From: Varroa destructor
Taxonomy: Eukaryota; Arthropoda; Arachnida; Mesostigmata; Varroidae
Assembly: GCF_002443255.2 (NCBI RefSeq)
Contig: NW_019211458.1
Span: forward strand, 20,749,261-20,813,260
DNA: 64,000 bases
Direction of reading: 5' to 3'
Shown here: piece by piece, positions 34,101-45,297 of the stretch
Layout of the letters: each line of letters starts with the position of its first letter
Numbering within the stretch: the first letter of the stretch is position 1
The notes under the pieces: model-generated
What the model was told of the DNA's origin: nothing
Databases searched by the model: none
Seen by the model: the letters and a program-made list of their open reading frames with translations, nothing else
Program-made: the position numbers and the translations under genes

Positions 34101-35632
34101 ACTATGTTCTTATCAGATAAAAATATGATGCGTAAAGCGGGCGTTTTGAATTCTACATCAGACGTAGCTGAGCTTGTCCTGCATTAACAAATGTTGGACG
34201 CTAACCCATTGTTGAACAAGCGAAACGATAAGAAAGCTTGATAGAGACATCCGACGTATGGATTGCATTCGTCCTTACTTTTCTCCACTGAAATTTAACG
34301 CCATCGAGGCGTACGTCACGCTAGTTGAGTTACTTGTTAAGTTAAACCTTCTCCGAACTCCATTATCTCGCCGGCAACTAGCAAGACCAGGACCTGCGTT
34401 TGCAACTAATTCATTCAACATGTCACCGTCTATACGATCTTCTATCATTCCGATAACGTCTACACAGTCGATATTTCAACACACCATTCATAAGTTCGTC
34501 GTTGGTCTTACATCGTTTTCATAAACTATTCCCCGTTAATGCTGCCCGCTAAATTTAGCCATTGGGTTGATTAGCTCTGGGCTCGTATTGATTTGTGGGT
34601 GTTTTCAGAATCTCACTGTCGACCCAATTTAGTTTTAGCGCATAGTCATATTTGTTTGACGAGTAGTTCAACTCGCGTCCTTGACTGCTGGTGATGGATT
34701 CGGTCTTGCAAATACCCTAGGTACACGAGCAGGTTTGGTATTAGTAGCGTAATATATAGAGTATTAGCTATTTTCTTTTTGACTTCTATACATGTATTGT
34801 CTATATATATATTATGCACTTATGACTCCTGGTTATTATGATAGCCCGGCAGTAGGAGCAGTGTCCTTCAAAGCGTGCGTTCATCCCTGTGTTCTGTCGC
34901 CGCTTCCATAGGCACCTATATACTGCATGCACCTTCACTACTTTAGCCTTGTAATTGGCCTAAGCGAAATCTTTGGAAATGTCTTGTCTATTATAGTCCG
35001 ATCCACAACCATAACGTTCAACGTATTGTTTGGCCTATTTTTTTTTGTTGTCCAATATATATATATATATATAAATGTGTTGAACGCTTATACTTAAAGC
35101 TCCCTATCTAGTTTCTTGAATAGAAATCTCAACTCTAGAAGTGAAGGAATATGGTCGAGAATGCGCAAAAGATATTTCCGCAGACGCTTTAATGCCAATC
35201 CGTTTGTGATATGTACGTACGGATAGTTGAGCTAATACCGCGCCTTACAGGTCTGCGTAACCATGACCAATTCGGCATGGAGAAGGGATGGAATATGTTA
35301 GACTAGTCGTTAATTATGTAAACTACTTCCAATAAATGCCTATGTAATAAAGTGACTAATAAACTAAAATGAGACTATAGAAAAATTGTCGTTCTGGAGA
35401 CGACTCCTTCTCTAACTGAAGTTCGCTGTTTAGTCCTTGCACGTGTAACGTGCACGTGGCTGTGTTTAAAAAAAACCGATGTTCGTTTGGAGGTTACACT
35501 CCCGCGAGCCCCGCAAACAAACCATTTCCGCATTGCCGTCTGAACGAACTTGTAACGCACTCTTATGAATATTCGTAATGCAAAACAATTAGCGTAAAAA
35601 TTGTAATATATTTCTAGTCTAGCGAGGCATAA
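31171..35632. other. Non-coding stretch
   Basis: Contains a perfect 18-base palindrome (31405-31422) and an AT repeat at 35055-35073. The frame at 32329-32640(-) has no splice or start support. GC-richer sequence at 33120-33530 holds only short frames. Confidence 0.5.
31405..31422. repeat. Perfect 18-base palindrome
   Basis: CTATTTAAATTTAAATAG, with no loop. AT-rich palindromes of this kind are not rare in AT-rich DNA. Confidence 0.8.
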
Positions 35633-35734
35633 TTGCTAGCACACGTACATACACGCCACCGTCTTCCTGGCAACAAAATAAAACAAAGCCTTGAGCTTGC
35701 AACGATCGAATCGAGGCTCAAGTCTATAGTGAAA

Positions 35735-35941
35735 ATGGTAGGCTTGTTCATGGGCTCACGTTCACTCCCGTATCATCGTGTGACATGTTTTCGACAAAGA
35801 CATCGCTCTATACGTTCCCGATTCGCGAAATCGTTACGGCGAAGAGCCAGCTCACAGGGGAAGCGTATTGAAGTCGTCGTTACTGAGTCAGAGTCAACCA
35901 GACCGACGGCCATCAAGGAACCTTTTGAAGGTCTAGCCTAG
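35735..35941 (+). CDS. Candidate ORF or terminal exon, 68 aa from ATG, basic then acidic
   Basis: The ATG at 35735 is in a good context (GTGAAAATGG: A at -3, G at +4). The same frame is open upstream to 35633, so this could also be a terminal exon. The product is very basic in the middle (RSRFAKSLRRRASSQGKR, including an RRRAS site of the type phosphorylated by PKA), then acidic (VVVTESEST). It ends EPFEGLA before TAG. GC3 is moderately high (GAAGTCGTCGTTACTGAG). No membrane segment and no family recognised. No AATAAA within 100 bases downstream. Confidence 0.25.
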   Translation: MVGLFMGSRSLPYHRVTCFRQRHRSIRSRFAKSLRRRASSQGKRIEVVVTESESTRPTAIKEPFEGLA

Positions 35942-38900
35942 AAACCACTTAGCGCCTATGATCAAACGGGAAAAGCATGCGCAGGACGTACTCCGCTTGC
36001 GTTAGTGACAACAAACAAACAAAAAAAAAATATATTATTTGCATTTTAAGTGTAAGATAATCAGCTATGGTAGCTGCTACGTTAGACAGCATATCTGGTA
36101 TTTAGATCATTAATTGTTTGAACCGGTCTTTTATACAGTTAGATACAATAACAATGTAAGGTGTTATCTATAATTTCTGTGGAGTACTACTTTTCGAAGG
36201 GAGACGTTGAGATCTTCCTGTGTTGGTTCGACATGTTGTCAATCCTCCAGATCGATCATGAATGTCAACGTTGAAGGCGCTATAAACAAAAATATGTTTA
36301 GCCTTAGGTTAGATAAAAAAAAATAACTCAATGAACAGTGAATCCATTCAAAATACTTTCGATCGAGACATCGCTTCCATGTAAAACCCTTAAAAGGCTT
36401 CTTGAGAATTTCCAGCTTCTAACTTAGAATCTAGAAAAAAAAAGTTAAACGAAGCTATGGATTGAGAAGCAAGCTTTAGAAATCACACGCCGCAAACCCT
36501 TCAGCAATAGGGACATTTAAAATATGAAATCCATATCTTAAATAGTAGACTCAGTGTGAGTAGTCGTGGCCCATAGCGATCAATCAGAGAGAATTCAGAA
36601 ATTCGCTGGTTTGCTGTTAAATGATTAAGAAAATGTTTGTAATATCAATATATCAAAAAAAGATTCTAAAGTACCTTCGTGTGTCAAACCGAACGATCGT
36701 ATAACTAGCGTATCACACTTGCTTCGAACCTGCAGGAGGAGTCGCGTTTAGGTTACCGTCTAAGCGAACCCTCAACGGGATTTCACTTGCTTAGATATCA
36801 TTCAGAAAGGTGTCTCGTACATAATGTCTTTGTATACGAAAAAGTACGTTTCGATATAATTCAACACATGTGGTCGTTGCTCTACGACGTGACAAAGAGC
36901 CGTCGTCCTTTGAGAGCAACTACGTGTCACTTAAAAGAAAATGCAATTTATTCATCCGCAACGCGCTAAGTCAGAGTCACTTAACGCTCACCTTCCGTCC
37001 ACTCTCCTCTTATTCGTTTAACTTTTTCCCGATTACGGTTATCCTTGTTTTCATCTCATAGCATCACTATCACTACTTATTATCGTTATTCTTACGGTAT
37101 AATATAGGGTTATGGTTTTGTGACGTGTAAACATCGTGTCCAAGACCGTCCCAGCTCGCATTCCTTCGCTCCGACTGTGTAGACGATAGTGTTAAGGTCT
37201 CGACGCTGTCAACGCCAGAATCGATCGGACCTATTCGCCCTTTATGCTGATGGTCTACAGTGGTTGCTGCCTGCTTAAAGCTGTTAAATTTATTAACAAA
37301 GCTCCCAGTGTAAATACAAGCAGAATCTATGCACGACTAGGTTACACACAAGTTCCAAGAATCCAAAAAGGAAAGCTTCATAACTATAACGGAGAACATG
37401 AGCGGGAAGATAATGTTACGTTTGAAAAACGACAAAAGGGCAATGTTCGTATATTCTTTGACACAAATTTCATTAGACTATTTTTTCTATAGATGATATT
37501 TGCTTTAAACCATCTGATTTCTGGCATACTACCGTAGGGTGGTATTGTTGCGTTGATATGGGAGGTTCGCGACCGTGGTCGCCATTACGTATACGATGAT
37601 CACTCTGCCAGATATCATTACTTGGTTATTGCCAGCATTGGATAGGCTCTTTAATTCCCTTAATAAGTGCGAAGTCTGTATAAAATACCTACACGTACAC
37701 AGGTACATGACGGAATAAGCGGGTGGCAGATTGGAGGACTGGCGAATAGCGGCAACATTATCTGGTAGGAATGCTTATTGATAATTTTAACATTGATAAA
37801 GCACCGTCTCACAATTAACTGTCTGCTTCACTTCACAAACTTCCAACAGTTTTTTTAATGGATTACATTTGTACACGAATTCGTAAGCGAACAATCAGTC
37901 ACCTTACTATATTTCCTTTCTCACTATGTGAGATAATTGACAGAAAAAAACCTAAGCTACATTTAAAAGTCTTGCTTCCTAGAAAGCACTGTCCTCTGGG
38001 TCAGGACAATGACTGGCCGAACCCAGCACAAAAAATGGTGCAGCTGTATTTATGTAGAGGACTTCTTCCTGTTTCAACCACCCCGGGATACGCCATTACC
38101 CCATGCATCGTACTGTACCCCTCCTGGGACTCATATTGATCGACTCAACAGCTTCCTCCTTCTAAAGCTGCTACCGGTGCCTAGAAATGTCACGATGCCG
38201 TAATGTGCGGACCAATGACATATGTTTGAAAAGATAAATTACTCAGCACCATATTCAACCATAATAGATTTACTGTTTACTTCTGCGGCTGCTCGGGGAC
38301 AAATTCTGCTACGAGGTTTGCTCACCAGGTAGACGTTTGACACTATGGCGCTTGTCAGCTACAAATCGCTTTCGATCCTCAGTTTATATTATAGGCAGCT
38401 ATGGCCGGTTTAATAGCGCCACCCAGTTTGTTGAATTACGGGTGTAGGCGTGCTTGCGCCCTGCGGGAGATCGTGGCTGGCGGATTTCGTGGCCGGTCCG
38501 TACATGAAGGTTATTCGCCGCGGTAGGTAACGACAGTACAGCTACAAAGTCTGTTTAGATAGGACGATAGAGTTTTGAGGCAAGGACCGCTTGCCTAAGG
38601 AACTTAATCTTAGCTTGTTAGCCATTGACTCGATGCTTGCTACAATCACCGCGTATATATATTCGAATTACTGTGTATCATAAATGGAGTTGTTACTATC
38701 GGCTTAAAGTTGAACGTCAACAGTGGTGACGTAACAAGCGTACGATAGATTGTAGCGGAAAATGGCAATCACCCGTTCTGCAGTCTGTAAAGTTCGTAGA
38801 TGTCGAATGTCATGTCTTTTACGGCGCCATCTTTACGGTAATATAATAATTGGTCAGGGCGTGCATAGACCGCGGCCAGATAGAACATGATGACTGTTAT

Positions 38901-40990
38901 AATGAGAGATGAAAAGAAAAATATAAGGACTCGGCGCACGCTTGAAGAAAAACGATCTGATTTTTTTGCGCGCAGTAGGTCAGCGTAGCGCTTATAGATA
39001 ATAGAGATAAATATTTCTTTATGGCCATACGAGTGTCTATTTCAGTTACAGAGACGGCTTGTCTGTGTGTTCTGTGGCGACGGCGCTAAGACTTCATTCA
39101 AGTACATTTTAACATGATATTAATTTAATTTAGATCGCTAATTTGGCAGAAGTATCCACTAAACTGTCAATGGTCACTCGTACACTTGACCATTTGTTGG
39201 CGTTTGTCCGAGGAAAGCTAAAAATACGTGAAAGACCGTATCGAACGTCCTGTCACTCATCATCATCATCAAGCAAGCACACCATTACAACACTGTATAT
39301 ATAGGTATAGAAGAATTGTAGTTGTTCCTGTTTGCTGCGAACCAATAGGGCAATCTGCTGGCGCGTTCCCTATTGACTTGCCGCTCGCTCGAATGTTTAC
39401 AACGATAAAAATAGCCAGTCTAGTTTAATTCTCTGCAAGCAGAATTTCGAACGAGGTCGGTTTACGGAGACGCTGAAAACACGAATGAGTCGCATTGTGT
39501 AGTTAGCCATATAATGATTAGTGAATTGTTATGTTCATCACTGGTCTGCATCCTAACTTCTTATAGGCGTATACATAATAAGAATTCATAAGAAAGAAGA
39601 GAAAAACCGTAACATTCGCCGTTACAAAACCAGTCTCTTCAATCCACCTGCGGAGAGGCTGAACGTAGATCAATGTTACGATAAGTCTCGAGAGTACGTG
39701 GCTTCCGGCGATTTCAATCATCAGCGAGCCCGATTTTTTATCTATGTCTAGCCCTGGCCGTTCGGTGTTGCGTGCTTTGAGATCTGCCTCAAAAAAGCCG
39801 CCAACGCGAAGACACCGCTGTGAAGCCGGCAGCCACAGCTCTCTGTGCAGCGTTTTGTCATCAATTTTGTTATTCCTGCATCGTCATCTGTATTTGTTGT
39901 TGTTATTATGATGACCAAAAGATATCGCAGACGACCTTTGATTTGGACTCCGAATTCATTTTTGAAAATCGATAACCTTCTATATGTCACGACGGTGCAA
40001 ACGATGACAACGTTTAATACATATAATAGGTGCAATGATGAATCGTCACGCGATTTGTGAACAGAAAAAAATCCATGAAGGCAACAGACGCGTAGGTATT
40101 TAATACTACCACACGACAAGCCAGCTGTCGTTACAAGGCTGGTAAGGTTATTATCCTTTAATTAATTTTTCGCCGTTCAGGCATCCATCATTCAGGATCG
40201 ATCAGTCCGCTGGCATTTAACAAATTTTCTTTGACTAACATTGTCATAGGGATAGTAATAACGTTATAGATACTATTTTTACAAGGGAAACAGGTTCGTC
40301 TTGAAATTTAACATAACAAACACTGAAAGATCTTCGCCACAATTTAAAGCTAAGCCGAGGACACAATTTTTTTCTAAATCTTGTTGAGACACTTTCATAC
40401 GCTATTGTGTGAGGGAAAAATTACCGACAACTTCCTCCCGGGACGTAGCGTTTGACAGATTGACAGGGTCAGTGGTTTCCAATCCGCCGTCGCCGAAAGC
40501 CAGCTCAACCAAATGGGCAAACTGTGGTTAAGCCTGTCAGGGTTGCCCAAGGAAAATTTGCCATTTTGTAGGGACGCCTAAAGCCTTCTCCTTTAAGATT
40601 ACGCGGCACAGCTATGAAAAAGGATCCGCTTTTTTTCAGACGATGTTTTTTCGTTCCATTTCTCTTGACTATGAAAATAAGGAGGTTCAAGACGCCTGGA
40701 AAGCTACTTTACAAAAAATAGCCCAAAGACATGGTTATTGAAATTGGTTAAAGTATAAGACTACTGCTTAATTTTTTGCAAAGACTCTGTGTCTACAAGA
40801 AGTAATATTTGCAGGGGCAAAAATTTTTTTGTGCATGATGCTCACAGCTTAATATCACAATGTATCATTCCTGCAAAGGTCTATTAGGGGAGCAAGTCAG
40901 TGCAATTGGCGGGTCTGGACAATAGCCGAGGCTAGTGTGCTATTTTTTTTTCTATTAATCGTCAGGAGTTTTTACTGAAGGATTGCAGAG
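35942..40990. other. Non-coding stretch
   Basis: AT-rich with several A runs of 8-10 bases. Frames such as 39748-40119(-) and 37858-38139(+) lack splice support. No repeat of note and no RNA gene seen. Confidence 0.5.
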
Positions 40991-40994
40991 TGTC

Positions 40995-41070
40995 TACAGC
41001 GAGATTTGAACCTGGGCCATTACGTGCCCTTGAGGTTGGCGGGCAAATACGCTACCACTGTACGAATAAG
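40995..41070 (-). other. tRNA-like segment, possible SINE head
   Basis: On the minus strand, ACAGTGGTAGCGT (A-box-like, near 41050-41062) is followed 47 bases later by GGTTCAAATC (B-box, plus coordinates 41003-41012). Between them TGCCC and GGGCA can form a short stem. The acceptor stem is not recoverable. The box sequences and their spacing closely match the segment at 42312-42387, while the rest differs. A shared ancestor, such as a tRNA-derived SINE family, would explain that. It is not a functional tRNA. Confidence 0.4.
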
Positions 41071-42014
41071 TTGACAAGTTCGTGTGCAACGTCTTTGCTT
41101 ATTAGAACTAGTACTTTCAAAATTTTGCCTTCTTTTTATAGTACTTCGTAAGCGATCAAAGAAAGAGCTGGCAACTAGAGAATCGCTACGAATGGCTCCG
41201 TGCATGAATATCTTAGAAGTGAACCCAACAGTCAACTATCACGTACCTAACACATACAATCAAAAACAACCGTATTTAGCAATGATAGGGCCGATCTTTC
41301 AGCTGTTGCTTGTTTTTCATTTTTAATGTCATCGGCCATAGATGACAAACATCATACGTAGAAATCTGTTCGCGGAAAGGGAAGATCGTCATGAGACACA
41401 GTGCGCTTCCAGCTGGTTTCACATTTAAGTAAGTCATCAAAAAGATATTAGCCCATTATGGTACATCTTGAGCTTTGCGTACCCGTGCCACATGGACGAC
41501 GCTCTGCGTCGGGCAATTTGAAGCAGGCAGCACGCGTAAAAATAGTATGCACCAATATAAACATTACTCTTTGTGAATAAGGCAGTGTGACGCTAGAGAA
41601 TATCACAACGTCGACGGCAAGCTACGATTACCGCTCGAGGCCGCTTAGCGCGAGCGGCCGACTGAATATTACCGGGCTTCGAGACAGCGGTTAGCAGGCA
41701 AAGTAAAGTGCTCGCATTGTCGTGATCATCTTCAGATCTTACTGGCGATATCGACTTATGAAGACGGATGGCACATTTTTGGGCTTTCTGTTAACCCCAC
41801 TGTCTTGTGCCTGAATCCACTAAATGTGTCAAGTATTACAGTGCACGGATATTACGGCTAACGGCAGATGTTGAACTATAAACGAGCGCAATGGGCGAAG
41901 AATAGACTAACAAAAACAGCATCAGCCGCTGCCGCAAAAAAAGAGTGACAGAAAAATAGAACTAAAAAATAGGAAAAACCAGAAAATCACCATTGCCGTC
42001 GCTGACACCGTTCT

Positions 42015-42030
42015 TATATATATATATATA
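42015..42030. repeat. (TA)8 microsatellite
   Basis: Perfect TA repeat. Confidence 0.9.
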
Positions 42031-42311
42031 ACGGACGATAAAGACGTCTGGGTAGATGGTGCGGCGTTGATGGGATGTGTCTAGTTTAAATCCCAAATGT
42101 CCTCGATTAGAAAAACCCTGCTAAAAATTATAGTCATTAGAAATGCAACAACTGACTTATCTGAAACAGAAGTCAAAGACAGACCAAGGAGAAGGTAATA
42201 GTTCGGTTTTATAGAGCAAAAAATGACATTGTGCAGAACCAATGTTTACGACAATTTGTATATCCGTCCGTATCTTCTAGGAAAATTGTGGAGTAATCAT
42301 GGAGTTACCCC

Positions 42312-42387
42312 ACTATGGCGCAGTGGTAGCGTGTCCGCTTTTAAATTTTGCGACACGCAACGATCTAGGTTCAAATCGTGGTATAGT
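42312..42387 (+). other. tRNA-like segment, possible SINE head or tRNA pseudogene
   Basis: GGCGCAGTGGTAGCGTG forms a good D-arm (GCGC/GCGT) and A box, and GGTTCAAATC at 42368-42377 is a B box. The ends ACTAT and ATAGT pair as a partial acceptor stem. The middle has a long stem, GTGTC/GACAC, around an AT-rich loop containing CTTTTAA, the loop sequence of tRNA-Lys(UUU). The T-stem has mismatches, and the A-to-B distance (46 bases against about 36 in normal tRNA) is too long, so this is probably a decayed or SINE-derived copy. Confidence 0.45.
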
Positions 42388-44980
42388 AGTACTTCCGCTG
42401 TTTAGCATGAACGCGTGCGATGGAACCCGGTGATGAATATATTGTAGTGATAGCTTCTTCGGGCGCTTAGGATTGCTCGCGTCGAATCATCTATCTAGAC
42501 AGATTTCTGCAGTAGTGCTACACAGAAACATTGGGGCCTGTCAAAGAAGAAAGGCAACCACGAGTTATCTATGGAAAAAAATATTCGTAACATATCGTAC
42601 TTGCTCAAAATATATAATAAACGTATCTCGGCTATACTTAGAAACTGTAGTTGGTATAATATAATATAATAATTCAGTAACGTTTTTTTTTGAGGGTTAG
42701 ATTGTCGGCAACATTTGTTTTATGTATGATATAAAAATATGTGTGCTTACATCGCTTATTTCGAATTTTACAACGTTTTCAATCGTCCTTTCGATAACAA
42801 GTTTGCAAGGTCAACACAGTTAACACCAAGCATTCGTCAAGGTTAACATTTTGTGGTCGATAATGTCGCCAGGGGACGATTACGTTCTGGGCTCGAGGGT
42901 CTGATTATCGAGTTTTCGAACGAACGCAGCCCAGCATTGACCCGCATTAGGCTACATTGTTGGGTCAAGTCTAACTATTGACGATAGGTCAATCGGACGC
43001 CTTAGTGTTCTAGTGCCCTCTGCTGCGAAGGTTCGTGAAGCATTCAATAATATTCATGTAAGCTTTACAAGTCGATCTCTAGTCATCATCGTAGTCTTTT
43101 AAAAGTGCGATCTTTAGATGGCAAGCATCTAGATTGAATATAAGCGTGTTTTGATTTTTTCCCTATCTTACTTTGCCACTCAACATTTCTGGGAAACGGC
43201 GGGGACGATTAGTATTATGCAAGCAATATTCAGCTAGCAAGATTATTACGTTTAAATGGAGGTACTTACTGGGTCGTTCAGCATTCGATGCGGGGTTCGG
43301 CTTGTTTCTTTTTAGCAAACTGTGGGGTTACATCTCGTTTGCGATGACACGTTATGGATCTGCGGTGACGTGAAACAGAGAGACATATCATGGATCTTGT
43401 TGGAGATACGTGCTGGCGGTGTGAGTGTTCAGCAAATATGAACGTAGTTCAAACGATTACCATCTGAAAATACACTTTACTTTCAAAGATTGCAGACAAC
43501 GCGACATCATACTTAGACTGTACTCATGTGATCCAACGATCTTAACTACAGACACTTCTCCGTTTTCCTCGAATATCTTAAAGTTTTAAGCTGATACTTT
43601 AGATGCGTGGTACTGAGTCTGGTACTGCTACCTGCTATAACTTTTCAGCTAAAGAAATACATTTAAGAAGAAATTAAGCTCAGGTACTTTCACATTGGCG
43701 TTGTCAGGGACGTCTCGTTGACGTTACTTCGATTTATCGCTCTAGAAACGTCGAAAGACCTTAAAAACTTATTATTATTATTATTACCTAGTAGGCTTCG
43801 AGAAGACATCCTGGAAATTTCTACCTCGTAGTTGTCTAGTCGCATGCGTTAGTTCCTAGAACACAACGTTCCGGTAGGCCGCATCACTCTTCGGCTTCAT
43901 TATTAACACACCATAAGTTCCGCCTATTAATCAGTAAAAGTGATGAAGTCAACCAACTTTGTGAGACACATATAACTTAGCAATAATTATATGTATTTTA
44001 CTTAACGTTGCGATCTCAAGCAGTATTTCCTCTTCTGCGCTATTCACTGTTCGATAATTAGCCGGCCTACTCGTCGATTAATTGAATAGGAAACTGACTC
44101 GAGGACTCGATACTTAGGCAAGTGTTTGCCGCCTTTTTTGGCAGGCTCAAGTGTAGGACTAAGAGAAGAAAACGTCTGTGCCAGCGATTCATTTGATAAC
44201 GAATGTACAAAATTAATTACTTACTTACTAATTTATCTATCCCTGGCGTGCCATCTTTCCCCAGCTCCCACTATCGGCTTCCATCCTTCTGTCTTAACGT
44301 CTCCGGTTATTGAATGGCTATCGACATATTAGTATGCCACTTTCATATACGTAGGAATATTAAAGGTGTTTTAGAGATATATAAGGTATTTTGTTGTGTC
44401 TCGTATAGAAGTGCGAATGTTATCTTGATGACTTTCCGTGGGTCAGTTCGTTCCAGCCAAGCCGAGGAGGGAAGGAGCGGAAAGTTCTACCTTTTGCACA
44501 ATGTATAGCGTCTAGCTTTCATTTTGTCTACTTTTACAGTGTCTACACTTCAGCGACCGATGCTAACGTTCTTTTTCTGCTGAAGATGTTGTTGATTAGG
44601 ATGTTTCGTCTCGCTTTTCGACGATTTTCCTCGTTTTAGTTAATCAGCTAAGCATACCGGCGAAAGACGCATTAGAATTCGTATTTTCGTTGTTAATTTC
44701 TTGTCTCGTAGTGACGTATCAATACGAGGTGCGGAATGCGAACCTCTTACCCTCACCTGAAATCGTCCGAATTCTTGTGGCTATGTAAGTGCCTGCTTGT
44801 CCATGTGTAATGTCAGTGTGTACATATTTATATGTGCACCCTATGCATATCTAATAACTGCTCGTGTAATCAACAGGTTACGTCTCAATCGCCGCTGGCT
44901 CGTTGTTTTAGCTATACACAGAACATCACACAGAGTGATACCATAAACGCAGGACATTTCTTGTGCGCGCCAATTGATTC
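42388..44980. other. Non-coding stretch
   Basis: A TTA repeat at 43769-43786 and chance frames only. Nothing recognisable. Confidence 0.5.
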
Positions 44981-44987
44981 TCCGGAG

Positions 44988-45006
44988 AAAAAAAAAAAAA
45001 AAAAAA
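44988..45006. repeat. A19 run
   Basis: Nineteen A residues. Could be a retroposon tail, but I see no target-site duplication or upstream Pol III box. Confidence 0.9.
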
Positions 45007-45009
45007 GAA

Positions 45010-45297
45010 ATGTCAAGAGAGGGTGTGAGAGAAAGAGAAACCGAGGGATCAAAAGCCAGAATCCTAACCCAAATCACCCGCTGCAGGGCCAAGGGACAGC
45101 CCTCTGTATCGTTCACTGATGTTCCATCGCTTCTACCGCCATCCTGTTCATTAGGATGTTATTGCTGCCAATGTCGAAAGAGGCAGCCGTCAAGAAAAAG
45201 AACGTTTAGCGAATCGGAAAGACCTACAAACCACTGGACAAATAAACGGTCGCAAAAGCAAAAGTTATCAATCTCTCCTCGTTACCCAGCTAGTTAA
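45010..45297 (+). CDS. Candidate ORF, 95 aa, basic with a Cys cluster
   Basis: The ATG directly after the A run (AAGAAATGTC, G at -3) opens a 95-codon frame to TAA. The product is Arg/Lys/Ser-rich throughout. It starts as a charged helix (SREGVRERETEGSKARI), has a Cys cluster (CSLGCYCCQCRKR) near the middle, and ends Ser/Lys-rich. GC3 is fairly high in the first half. The frame also continues upstream into the A run, where it encodes Lys. An overlapping minus frame (44841-45116) is open. No splice sites or family recognised. Confidence 0.2.
   Translation: MSREGVRERETEGSKARILTQITRCRAKGQPSVSFTDVPSLLPPSCSLGCYCCQCRKRQPSRKRTFSESERPTNHWTNKRSQKQKLSISPRYPAS

Noticed and set aside
36722..36790. Minus-strand tRNA-like boxes (CGCTTAGACGGTAA and GGTTCGAAGC)
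   Set aside because: The boxes are too close together and no arm pairs; weaker than the three tRNA-like segments reported.
44988..45006. A19 as a retroposon tail
   Set aside because: No target-site duplication and no Pol III head upstream.
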